From: Monoplex corrugatus
Taxonomy: Eukaryota; Mollusca; Gastropoda; Littorinimorpha; Ranellidae
DNA: 64,000 bases
Direction: 5' to 3'
Assembly: GCA_030674185.1 (NCBI GenBank)
Contig: CM060307.1
Location: forward strand, 56,087,481 to 56,151,480
The position numbers and the translations under genes are program-made. This document shows, piece by piece, positions 1 to 12,000 of this stretch; position 1 is the first letter of the stretch, and every line of letters starts with the position of its first letter. Below the pieces are notes generated by a model, which had not been told where the DNA came from, ran no database searches, and worked only from the letters and a program-made list of their open reading frames with translations.

Positions 1-19
1 TATATATGTATATGTACAT

Positions 20-32
20 GTGTGTGTGTGCG

Positions 33-86
<54 letters not shown>

Positions 87-100
87 TGTGTGTGTGTGTT
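20..100. repeat. (GT)n microsatellite
   Basis: Nearly pure GT dinucleotides interrupted by a few GTT/GG steps. It lies upstream of the first recognisable exon, presumably in an intron of the mucin-like gene that enters from the left edge. No coding signal is seen in bases 1-261. Confidence 0.95.
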
Positions 101-261
101 TGTCTTTAACTCGTTCCCGTTTTCTTTTACCTCATTGTCGATCTGCCCGTCAGGGATTTTTGTACTGACATGCTGACGATCTGAATATCTAAAACTGCAA
201 TGATCAGTGTGTAGTTTGTTCGGCCTGTCTGTAATGATTACGAGTGGTCACTGTTGTACAG

Positions 262-486
262 AGAATTGCACAGCGGACAAGTTCGTCTGTCATAGTGGGC
301 TGTGTCTGGACAAGGTGAACGTGTGTGACGGGTACTTTGATTGTGCTGACGGCGAGGATGAACTGGAGCACTGCCATTGGTGTCCTAACAACTTCGTTCA
401 CTGCAACATGTCCGTTTGTATACCCATCAACGCCACCTGTGATGGCGTGGACGACTGTGGCGATGGCTCCGATGAAGTGGGCTGCA
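262..486 (+). CDS. Exon: two LDL-receptor class A domains (mucin-like gene)
   Basis: This 225-nt exon encodes 75 residues forming two consecutive LDLa modules. The first contains CTADKFVC and ends CDGYFDCADGEDELEHC. The second contains CNMSVC and ends CDGVDDCGDGSDEVGC. Both carry six cysteines and the acidic CDGxxDCxDGxDE calcium site of the family, which usually mediates extracellular ligand binding. Three N-glycosylation sequons are present (NCT, NMS, NAT). The acceptor is read as ...tgttgtacag/AG at 261/262 and the donor as TGCA/gtaagt at 486/487, giving phase 1 on both sides, the usual LDLa exon symmetry. An alternative acceptor at 207 is also phase 1 but has a poorer pyrimidine tract. 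Signal peptide and gene start lie left of the window. Linkage to the downstream mucin exons rests on matching phase and strand. Confidence 0.85.
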
Positions 487-1059
487 GTAAGTTGCTGTTG
501 AAGTGTTGTCGGATGTTGTGCTGGTGCATGTAGTAAAAATGATGGTGCTGGTGGTTGTAGTGGTGGTGCCGCCGTTGTTGTTGTTGTGAAACAAGAGTTA
601 AACAATAACATTGACAAGCAACAAACAGCCACCAATATGTTACGGTTTCAAACTGGGTCCGAATGGGCCGTGCAACGCATGGACAGTCCCCTTAGCTTGA
701 TGAAACGACTGTCGATTGGCGTCGGGAGCTTGGGAGGTGATTGTCCCGAGAGTGGCGAGGCATTGGTGCTCAGGGTCCCATCCGCACCCTCGTGGCGTTT
801 CTTGTTAACTTAAAGTATTGTGTTGTTAACAACACGAGCCTATTTTGGCATTAGCAATACCTTCATGATGATTCAGACCTACGTCAGATAATAAGCCATC
901 GACTTTAAACATCATTGGTACCATTCTGTCCAGCATGATTTTCATAATTTGTCTGCTCATAGGCTGTAGAGCTTTAAAAAAATCTATGACATTAAGTTTT
1001 ATATACAAAGTACCATACTGAAAAAACTGTGGCTTGCATTTCCGTGACACTGAATGAGC

Positions 1060-1176
1060 GGGGTTATGCTATTGTGTCCACGTATCATTTTGTCCACGTG
1101 TCATTGTATCCACATGCCGTTGTATCCATGGTATCCCAAATTCGACATGATGGGTCAAATTGAGTCAGTGGGATTG

Positions 1177-1234
<58 letters not shown>

Positions 1235-1536
1235 CATATATATTGTGTATGTATTATGTTCCTCGTATATATGCATGTGTGTGTGTGTACAAAGAAACCT
1301 GATATCCATAGTTCTCTCGCGTATTCCGTTGGGAAATGTTGGCATTTGATGTGACACGCATTAGGTCATTGTTATCTGCTCGGTTTCTACGGTTTTACTT
1401 GGGCCACCATGACTCAGTTTGGGTCATCATACCCCGTTTGGTGTATTATGAGCGTTATCATAGTTGCAGGTCATCATGACAGTTGGACACAGTGGCACGT
1501 GGACACAATGACATGTGGACACGATGGCATGTAGCC
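1060..1536. mobile_element. Foldback/MITE-like element with terminal inverted repeats
   Basis: The two ends are imperfect inverted repeats. The left end begins GGGGTTATGCTATTGTGTCC; the reverse complement of the right end begins GGCTACATGCCATCGTGTCC. Similarity continues for about 53 bases (about 41 matches) through tandem TGTCCACRTG-type motifs. A second inverted pair lies inward (near 1150-1172 and 1401-1430), and an AT microsatellite sits between the arms. The element is bounded by an 8-bp direct repeat, GAATGAGC, at 1052-1059 and 1537-1544, as expected of a target-site duplication of hAT-like length. No transposase is encoded, so if real it is non-autonomous. Confidence 0.6.
1179..1231. 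repeat. (AT)n microsatellite
   Basis: An uninterrupted AT dinucleotide tract of about 53 bases in the loop region of the foldback element. Confidence 0.95.
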
Positions 1537-2314
1537 GAATGAGCAACCATGCCTAATGAGTGCTGGTGCATTGATCTAAAAAAATCGTTTATGTAGTCAG
1601 CACAGAGTCAGGCTGATCCCCCATACGCGCGAAATAAGCAACTAACGCACATTTGCAAGCTATTTTAGGAGTATAGCTGGGGCGGAAAAGAAGATGAAAT
1701 ATAGAATGGAATGGTGATGTTGATGTGAGTCATCTTCTCCCGGCTCAGCTTCTTTTCATGAAGATAAAAAGCACTGTAGAGGACGAACTGGAAAACACAA
1801 AGTTCATCTGCATTAGCCAACGTCTGCATGCTTAATGAAGCTTCAGTGACCGATTTATGAATATTTACGCGGTCTGAAATGTTGTCATCATGATATTGAA
1901 ATAGTGTCATTTCACTCTTCTTCGACTGTAATTAAAATATTAAATCTGTTACTGTGCTAGCCATTACTACTGATAAACTGGCTGTACATCAAAACAGCTG
2001 ACTAAGAATAACACTGGTTACATTTTCACATTCAGTCTTTCATGTCAAAATCAGAGAGCAGTCAGTAGCCAAAACTGCATGCTCTCTCACAAGCCAGCAA
2101 GATACCTGTCTTGACTTTACTCTTGCCCTCAGCAAAGATGAAACAAGACAGCAAGACACATTCTTTTATTCATTTTCAGACAAGAAGCTTCATTTTATGT
2201 ATGTGATTCGCTCATAGTCTTTATCATATTTAAATGAGTGTACATGTACATCTGACTCGCGTATATACGCACCCATGACACGCTTACTGATGAATATGTG
2301 CATACACGCTCACG

Positions 2315-2345
2315 CACAGACACACACACACACACACACACGCAG

Positions 2346-2393
<48 letters not shown>

Positions 2394-2536
2394 CGCACGC
2401 ACGCACGCACACACACACACACACACACACGCACAGACACACACACACACACACCACACGCCACACACGCACGCACGCACACACACACAAACACAACACA
2501 CACACACAAACACACACACACACACTCCACACACAT
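2315..2536. repeat. (CA)n / (GCAC)n microsatellite
   Basis: A long CA tract with GCAC, CACG and ACAA interruptions, continuing into a short GCGCGC stretch near 2540. It produces open frames on both strands that are artefacts of the simple repeat. Confidence 0.95.
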
Positions 2537-2898
2537 GCTTGCGCGCGCGCGCGTGCACACACGTGTCTGCCTGTCCGCCATTGTGTGTATATGTGTTGTT
2601 TGTATACATGCATGATTATTTGCGCTTGTAGGTGCCCCACGTTTAGTGTTTATATGTGCTTATTAATATGTATGAATATGTATGCATATAAAACACACAC
2701 GCCCAAACGTAGTATAAACATATATTGATATCCATGTGGCAGACAAACAGACTGATGACAGACAGAACAGACTAGTACATAAATGGACAGCAAGATACAC
2801 TAGCATGAATTAGATCGTATTTAGTTACGGTAAATATTCTGTTTAGTTTAATCAACAAATCAGTTTAATGACTATTTTGTTATCATTCTTTGTTTCAG

Positions 2899-2910
2899 CT
2901 ACCCCAACAA
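2899..2910 (+). CDS. 12-nt microexon (Thr/Pro linker)
   Basis: The sequence CTACCCCAACAA sits exactly between a strong acceptor (ttctttgtttcag, ending 2898) and a consensus donor (gtaagt, starting 2911). It is phase 1 on both sides. Joined to the flanking exons it reads ...VGC-TTPT-T-ITATETTV..., a seamless passage from the second LDLa domain into the Thr-rich region. Phase, splice sites and composition agree, but there is no transcript evidence here. It adds four residues and could be skipped without changing frame. Confidence 0.75.
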
Positions 2911-3427
2911 GTAAGTACACATTTTGAAATACATGGACTCTTAACAGAAATAAGTATGTTTTAACCTGTCGTCAACAGAATGAATAAATTGCAAGCAGCC
3001 TATACATTTCGAATCGCATGACAGAATGAACAAATTATAACGTATTAAAGTGTTCACTTACCTTTGCAACATAATGGAGCAATAACAACAAATGAGCGCA
3101 CACACATAAGCGCGGATACACACTTAATACTCTCAAAGGCACATACACGTACATGTGAAATTAAGTGTTTTTTTACGATTGAAAGGTTTTAAATTATTTT
3201 GAAACGAAAACGTAGAAACGTACAAAGTGCTTGCTACTTCCACTTTCTTATTTCCTTCCTATAAAGTCATTCAAATATACTCAGTCTCTGAAAAGACAGG
3301 AAATTTTCAAAAAACTTACTTAATCGTGATGGAAATGTCCGAATGTTCAGGTAATAATAATAATAATAATTACAATATTTATATAGCGCAAAATCTTGAT
3401 AAAATCAAATCTAAGCGCTGAAGAAGA

Positions 3428-3472
3428 CACACACGCACGCACGCACGCACGCACGCACGCACAACACGCACG

Positions 3473-3528
<56 letters not shown>

Positions 3529-3533
3529 TGGCT
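3428..3533. repeat. (GCAC)n-(CA)n microsatellite inside LINE 3' UTR
   Basis: GCAC tetranucleotides pass into pure CA dinucleotides. They lie between the end of the RT frame and the (TTA)n tail, so the tract is probably internal to the LINE copy. Confidence 0.9.
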
Positions 3534-3694
3534 ATAAATGGGGAGAAAGAATAAAAGCAATAAAAGCAAGAATAAAAGCAATGGAAAATTATAGAGAGCA
3601 TAGCATATACAATTATATATTATAACCATGTGGTTCCCCTCCGAGCGGAGACAGGCTGCAGAGGGAGGGGGGGGGGTTGAGTGAGGTTAGGATT

Positions 3695-5838
3695 TTATGC
3701 GGAGGAGAAAAGGTGAGTTTTGAGAGCGGACTTGAAGGAGACAAAAGTAGGTTGCTGACGGACTGAGAGAGGAAGTTTGTTCCAGGAGAGTGGACCAGAA
3801 ACAGAGAAGGCTCGTGGACCATAGGTATTGAGCTTAGTGCGTGGAAAGCGAAAAGTCAGAGGATCGGAGGCAGAGCGGAGGGTACGTGAGGGAAGATAGA
3901 TCTCAAGTAGGCTTGACAGGTAATCGGGGGCTGCGTTATTGAGGCTTTTGTAGCACATGGTGTCTAGTTTGTACTGTATGCGCTTTGATACAGGGAGCCA
4001 GTGAAGTTGTGCCAGGAGAGGAGATATGTGGTCAGCTTTTTTCTTTTTGAGTACAAGGCGTACAGCATTGTTTTGAATGCGCTGTAGGATGTGAATGGTG
4101 GAGGCAGGAAGACCAGACAGGAGTGAATTGCAATAGTCAATGCGAGACATTATGAAGGAGAGAACGAGTTTTGCAGTTGTTTCGACAGAGAGATACTTCC
4201 TGATCAGCCTTATACGATGGAGATGATAGTAGCAAGATCTGGCAGTTTGAGAAACAAAGTTGTTCATGGAGAGGGTAGAGTCAATGCAGACACCAAGGTT
4301 TTTAGCTGAATCAGAAATTGGGACTGATGTGTTGCATAATGGGAGAGAAAGAGGAGGCAGCTGAGAAAGTTTCTGACGGGTGCCAATGAGGATAGCTTCT
4401 GTCTTGTCGTCATTAAGCTGAAGTTTGTTGAACGTCATCCAGTTCTTAATGTCCGAGTAACACTCAGTGGTGCGAGTCAACAGGCGCTGTATGTTATCAG
4501 GTGAGTCACTGTCTTGAAGTTGGGTGTCATCAGCATAGAAGTGGTGTTTTATAGAGTGGGAGTTGATGATGGTGGACAGGGGGGAGGTGTAAAGAATGAA
4601 AAGAACAGGGCCAAGGACAGATCCTTGTGGAACACCACAGGTCAGGTATGCAGGTTGAGAGTAAGTGCCATTGATGAGAACAGTTTGTTTTCTGTTTGAT
4701 AAATACGAAGTGAAAAAGGAGAGAGCAATGTCAGAGATGCCAAAAGTATGATGAAGTCTAGAAAGGAGAATACCATGATCAATGGTATCGAAGGCTGCAG
4801 ACAGATCAAGGAGTGTGAGGAGAGAGACTTTGCCAGTATCAGTTGCAAGGAGGAGATTGTTGAGAATGTGTAGTAGGGCAGTTTCAGTGCTATGGCACTG
4901 GCGGTAGGCTGATTGGAAAGGATTGAGGAGATTGTTGGCAGACAGGTGAGAGTTCAGCTGGTTGAGGACGACTTTTTCAAGGAGTTTTGACAAGAAAGAG
5001 AGATTAGAGATAGGCCGGTAATTTTTCAGTTCATTTGGGTCTAAATTGTGTTTCTTGAGGAGAGGGTGAACAATACATGTAGCAGACTTGAAAGAATCTG
5101 GGACAGTTCCAGTTTGGAGAGAAGTGTTGATGATGTAAGTGATGAATGGGAGGAGAGTAGGGAGACAGTCGGAGTAGAGAGAACCTGGAAGAGGATCCAG
5201 TTCGCAGGTTTTGAACGACATGGATCTGATTGTGTTGAAAATTTCTTCTTGTGAGACTGGGGTAAAAGTAGTAAGAGGTGTGCCAGAGAAGGAAGGGTCA
5301 GGTGGGCATGGTTGACAGGGTGTCCTGTCAAGCCTGTCACGAAGAGTTTGTATTTTGGTGGTGAAATACTTGGAGAATACAGATGGGAGTTCTTCATTTG
5401 TATGTTTTGTTGGGAGAGGTAAATCTTTTCGTGTGCCAAGGAGATGATTCATGGTTGTAAAGAGTTCTTTTGAAGAAGAGGCATTCAGGATTTTGGTTTG
5501 GAAATAGCTTGTTTTTGCTGATGCAATGAGGGTGGATACTTTTGTTTTAGAGGCTTGGAAAAGTTGCCTGTGTACAGTGAGTTTGGATTTGCGTCAACGG
5601 CGCTCTGCTCTGCGGCGGGCACGTTTTGCACAGGCAATCTCATGAGTGAGCCAGGGGGTAGGGGGGCGGTCAGGTAAAAGACGGGTTGTGGCTGGAGCAT
5701 GAGTGTCCAGAAGATGGTGGAGAGTAGTATAGAATTCATCGGCAAGGTTATGTGACTTTTCAGAAAGGAGACGGGAGGCATCAGATGAAAATGTGGAGAG
5801 GTCGATAGATTTGAGATTGCGTCGAGTCACTGTGCGCA
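3695..5838 (-). pseudogene. Reverse transcriptase of CR1/L2-like LINE, interrupted by one stop
   Basis: The main open frame (5452 down to 3695, 585 residues) is a non-LTR reverse transcriptase. Counting from Met at 5452, it shows NYRPIS at 144-149, motif A LLDLSAAFD with Asp216, GVPQG at 273-277 and the catalytic YADD at 306-309. The C-terminal part (QLHWLPVSKR, then FRFPRTKLNTYGPRAFSVSGP) is typical of this group. The same frame continues upstream, through a single TGA at 5596-5594, into ...PPTPWLTHEIACAKRARRRAERR, the segment that normally links endonuclease to RT. The stop falls in RR-stop-RKS, where relatives as I recall carry Trp. The endonuclease is absent. The copy is therefore a dead fragment, though its RT core is otherwise intact and probably young. 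Confidence 0.85.
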
Positions 5839-6041
5839 GGTAGAGTGTACACAAAAGTTTTAAATAATTCCCCAAAATATAACACATTAAACTTTGAAAA
5901 CAACCACATAGACACAACAAAAATGTCGTTTGAAAATACATCACTGTAGAGTTACAGCGAGTGTATGCGTTTAACAATTAAAGCGTTCATTTATGAAATT
6001 ATACGATAACATACTTTACATGTCTTTATTCTTTTTTCCAG

Positions 6042-9000
6042 CAATTACGGCAACTGAAACAACTGTGACTGCAACATCCAGTTTGCCTTCAACATTTTTT
6101 ACTGCTTCAGTTACTTCAACAGGTACTTCTTCCACATCATTCACAAATGCAACATCTACCACTACCACACCATCTTCAACTTCCACACCACCATCTACAA
6201 CATCGTCTGCTGCCCGACCATCATCTAACGCAACACCATCATCAACTACGAGTCGTTCAACAAAATCAGTAACACCACACTTCTATACAGTTATTGATGT
6301 TTTCACTACACCTAAATCCACTTCCCAGTCTTCCTTCACCACCCCTTCATCTACCACGACTACATCATCTAGCACCATACCGTCATCTATCACCACTCCA
6401 TCATCTACCACAGCCCCATCAACTACCACCACCCAATCATCTACCACCACTACATCATCCACAACTACCCCATTATTTACCACAGTCCCATCATCTACCA
6501 CCACCCAATCATCTACCACCACCCAATCATCAACCACCACCCCATTATCTACCACAGTCCCATCATCTACCACCACTACATCACCCACAACTACCCCATT
6601 ATCTACCACAGTCCCATCATCTACCACCACCCAATCATCTACCTCCACCCCATTATCTACCACCACTACATCACCCACAACTACCCCATTATCTCCCACA
6701 GTCCCATCATCTACCACCATCCCATCTTCAACCACCAGACCATCATCTACAGTCGTCTCATCATCTACTAACACCCCATCGACGATTAACGCCCGGTCTT
6801 ACAACACCACAACCTTCATCTACTATTACCACATTAGCTACCACAGCTATATCATCTACTGCAACACCATCATCATCATCTACCACCACACAAAAATCAC
6901 CTACAATTCTGTCACCATCAGTAACAACACCATTCTCTACAGGCCCTGAATCTTTCAATTCAACCACTACTCAGTCTTCAACTACCACCAGTTCATCTAC
7001 CACTACTCCATCATCCACTACCACACCGTCTACTGTCACCTCCCAATTATCTACAACAAACCCCACTACCACTGCATTGTCATCTACAACTACACCATTA
7101 TCTAGCACCACACTGTCATCTACCACCATTCCTTCATCTACCACCACCACACCATTATCTACCACCATACCATCATCTACCACCACACTATCATCTACCG
7201 CCACACTGTCATCTACCACCACACTGTCATCTACCACCACACCATCATCTACCACCACACTGTTATCTACCACCACACCATCATCTACCACCACACCATC
7301 ATCTACCACCACACCATCATCTACCACCACACTGTCATCTACCACCACACTGTCATCTACCACCACACCATCATCTACCACCACACTGTCATCTACCACC
7401 ACACCATCATCTACCGCCACACTGTCATCTACCACCACACTGTCATCTACCACCACACCATCATCTACCACCACACTGTCATCTACCACCACACCATCAT
7501 CTACCACCATACCATCATCTACCACCACACCATCATCTACCGCCACACTATCATCTACCACCACACTATCATCTACCACAACACCATCATCTACAACCAT
7601 CCACTTATCTACCACAACACCATCACCGACTATCACCTTGTCATCCACCACCACACCACCGTCTACCACCACACCACCATTTACTACAACACCATCTACC
7701 ACCACGCCATCATCTACCACCATACCATCACCTACCACTATCACTTCATCAACCACCACACCACCATCTACCACCACTCAATCATCTACCACCACTCAAT
7801 CATCAACCACCTTTACTTCATCTACCCCGACACAATCATCTAGCACCACACCATCATCTACCACGATCCCATTATCTATTACCACACCATCATCTACTAC
7901 AGTCCCATCATCTACCACCATCCCGTCATCAACCACAACCTCATCATCTACTACCACTCAATCATCAGCAACAACCCCATCATCTGCCACCACCCTATTA
8001 TCTACAACTACCCCTTCGTCTATCACAGTCCCATCATCTACCACCACCCAATCATCAACCACTACTTCATCATTTAAAACTACCCAGTCATCAGCCCAAA
8101 CCCCATCATCTACCACCACCCCATCAAGAATCAACACTCGATCATCCACCACCACTCCATCGTCTGCCAACACCCCATTTTCAACCAACATCCCATCGAC
8201 GACTAACATCCCGTCTTACAACAACATACTTTCATCTACCACCACATCAGCTTCCACAGCCATATCATCTACTTCAACACCATCACCATCATCTACCGCC
8301 ACACAAACATCAACTACAACTCTGTCAACATCAGTGACAACACCATTCACTACAGGTCCTGAGTCTTTCAATTCAACCACTACTCAGTCTTCAACTACCA
8401 CCAGTTCATCTACCACTACTCCATCGTCCACTTCCACACCATCTGCCATCACCTCCCAATTATCTACAACAATCCCCACTAACCGCCACATTGTTATCTA
8501 CCACCACACTGTCATCTACCACTATTCCTCCATCTACCACCACCACGCCATTGTCTACCACCATACCATCATCTACCACCACACCTTCATCTACCGCCAT
8601 ACCATCATCTACCACCATCCCTTCATCTATATCCACACCGTCATCTACCATCACACAGACATCTACCAAGATCCTGTCATCTGTCACCGCACAATCATCT
8701 AACACCACACCATCATCTACAACCAGGCCGTCATCTACCGCCATACCATCATCTACCATCACTGTTTCATCTACCCCCAAAATATCATCTACCACTATTC
8801 CTTCATCTACCACCACCCCATCATCTACTACCACCCCACCATCTACCACCATTACTTCACTTACACCCACACCATTATCTACCACCATTCCTTCATCTAC
8901 TACCACACAACCATCTACCACCACACCATCATCTATCACCACACAATCATCTACCACCACCCCATCATCTATCACCACACAATCATCTACAACCATTCCC

Positions 9001-12000
9001 TCATCTACCACCACACAATCATCTACCACCACCCCATCATCTATCACCACACAATCATCTACCACCACCCCATCATCTATCACCACACAATCATCTACCA
9101 CCACACCATTATCTACCACCATCCAATCATCAACCACAACCCCATTATCTACCACCACCCCATCATCAACCACCACACAATCATCTATCATCACTCCATC
9201 GTTTACCACCACCCCGTCTTCGGCCACCACCCCATCAGCGACTACCATTCCATCTTCGAGCACCGCACCTTCATCTACTATCACCACATCAGCTACCACA
9301 GTCATATCATCTACTGCAACACCATCACAATCATCTACCACCTCACAAAAATCAACTACAACTCTATCAACATCAGTAACAACACCATTCACTACAGGTC
9401 CTGAGTCTTTCAATTCAACCACTACCCAGTCCTCAAGTACGACCAGTTCATCTACCACCACTGCATCATCCACTACCGTACCATCTACCATCACCTCCCA
9501 ATTACCTACAACGGTCCCTACTACCACCACACTGCCATCTACCACCATGCTGTCACCTACCACTATTCCTTCATCTGCCACCACCACACCAGTATCTACT
9601 ACCATACCATCATCTACTACCACACTGTCATCTACCACCATCCCTTCACCTATAACCACACTGTCATCTACCATCACACAGACATCTACCAAGATCCCGT
9701 CAGCTACCTCCACGTCATCATCTACCACCACACCATCATCTACCACCACTCCATCATCTACAACCATCCACTCATCTACCACTACACCATCATCTACTAA
9801 AACATCATCATCTGCAGCCATCCCTTCACCCACCACCACACCATCAACTATCACCACACCGTCATCTACCACCACACTATCATCATCTACAATACCCTCA
9901 TCTACAACACGTTTATCTACCACCACGCCATCTTCTACCACGACCCCATCATCTACCACCACGCCGTCATTTACCATCACACAGACATCTACCAAGATCC
10001 CATCATCTATCACAGTCCCATCATCTACCACCACACCATCGTCAGCCACAACCCCCTTATCTACCACCACCCAGTCATCTACCACCACTCAGTCATCTGC
10101 AACTACCCCATCAGCTGCAACAGTTCTATCGTCTACAACCACCCAATCTATAGCTACCCCATCATCTGCAACAGTTCCATCATCTACACCCACCCAATCA
10201 TCAACCACCACCCCATCATCTACCACAACCCCATCATCTACCACAACCCCATCATCTACCACAACCCCATCATCTACCAACACCCCAACATTTACCACTG
10301 TCCCATCATCTACCACAACCCCATCTTCAGCCACCACAAAATCATCTACAACCGTCCCATCATCTACCACCACTCCATCAACGACTAAGATCTCTTCTTC
10401 GAATACCGCATCTTCATCTACTATCACCACATCAGCCACCACAGTTAGATCATCTACTGCAACTCAATCACCATCAACTACCACCACACACAAACTACAA
10501 GTCCATCAACATCAGTGACAACACCATTCACTACAGTTCCTGAGTCTTTCAATTCAATCACTACCCAGTCTTCAAGTATCACCAGTTCATATACAACTAC
10601 TCCATCATCCACTACCACACTACCTACTATCACCTCCCAATTATCTACAACAATCCCCACTACCACCACAGTGTCATCTACCACTAGACCATCATCCACC
10701 ACCAACTTGTCATCTGCCACCTTCCCTTCATCCACTACCACACCATCATCTATCACCACACCATCATCTACTACAACACCATCCTCTACAACCATACCTT
10801 CATCTACCACCGTTACTTCATCTACCCCACACCTTCTACCACCACACCATCTACAACCAGACAATCATCTACCACCACACAATCATCTTCTACCACACCA
10901 TCATCTACCACCACCCCAATTTCGACCATCATACCATCATCTACCACGACACCATCATCTACCACTACACCATCATCTACTACCACATCGTCATCTACCA
11001 CTATCCTTTTATCTGCCACCACACCATCATCGACTACCACCTCCTCCTTTTCCACCACACCATCATTACCCACTATCCCATCATCTACCATAACACTATC
11101 GTCTACATCATCATCATCAACTACCACCCCACCATCCCCTACCACACCATCATCCACCACCACCCCATCTTTGACCACCACACCATCATCTGCCACTATC
11201 CAATATTCGAACACCACACGATCATCTACTACCACCACATCAGCTACCACAGTTATGTCATCTACAGCAACACGATCACAATCATCAACCACCACACGAA
11301 CATCACCTACAACTCTGTCAACATCAGTGACAACACCATTCACCACAGGTCTTGAATCTTTCAATTCAACCACTACTCACTCTACCACCACGCCATCATC
11401 TACCATCACTCTATCATCTACCTCCACACCATCATCTACCACCACACCATCATCTACCATCACACCATCATCTACCTACACACCATCATCTACCTCCACA
11501 CCATCATCTACCACCACACTGTCATCCACCACCACACTGTCATCTACCACCACACCATCTTCTACCACCACACCATCATCTACTATCACACCATCATCTA
11601 CCTCCACACCATCATCTACCACCGCATCATCATCTACCACCACACTGTCATCTACCACTACACTATTATCCACCACCATACCATCATCTACCACCACATT
11701 ATCATCTACCACCATCCCTTCACCTACCACCATACAATCATCTACCACCACACTCTCGTCTAGCACTACACCTCCATCTACCACCACACCATCATCTACC
11801 ACTACATCATCATCTACCACTACACCTTCATCTACCACCACACCATCATCTACAGCCACCCACTCATCTCCCTCTACACCATTTTCTACTACCACATTGC
11901 CATCCACCACCATCCTTTTACCTACCAGCGCACCACCCTCGGCTACCATCCCATCATCCTCCACCACACTATCATCTCCCATCATCCCGTCTTCAAGCAC

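Larger units (their letters stand above)
487..2898 (+). other. Intron 1 of the mucin-like gene
   Basis: It starts gtaagt and ends tgtttcag behind a good pyrimidine tract. It holds a short GTT/GTG-rich stretch near 541-590, a foldback element (1060-1536) with an AT microsatellite inside, and a long CA tract (2315-2536). I see no other coding sequence in it. Confidence 0.75.
3352..5850 (-). mobile_element. 5'-truncated CR1/L2-like LINE, antisense in intron 2
   Basis: On the minus strand the element runs from the end of the endonuclease-RT linker, through a reverse transcriptase, to a 3' UTR containing GCGCTATATAAATATTG and a (TTA)n tail at 3352-3370. The 3' UTR also carries a GCAC/CA microsatellite (3428-3533). 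The endonuclease part is missing, so it is 5' truncated; that end is approximate. The clade is judged from RT signature motifs and the tail type only. No target-site duplication was identified by eye. Confidence 0.8.
2911..6041 (+). other. Intron 2 of the mucin-like gene
   Basis: It starts gtaagtac and ends cttttttccag. It is mostly filled by an antisense LINE fragment (about 3352-5850). The remaining 2911-3351 and 5851-6041 are AT-rich and show no genes. Confidence 0.75.

Noticed and set aside
204..635. Minus-strand open frame of 143 residues over the LDLa exon
   Set aside because: The sense strand has two canonical LDLa modules with matching splice sites; the antisense frame has no recognisable domain.
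2275..2640. Open frames of His-Thr and Cys-Val repeats
   Set aside because: Translations of a CA microsatellite on both strands.
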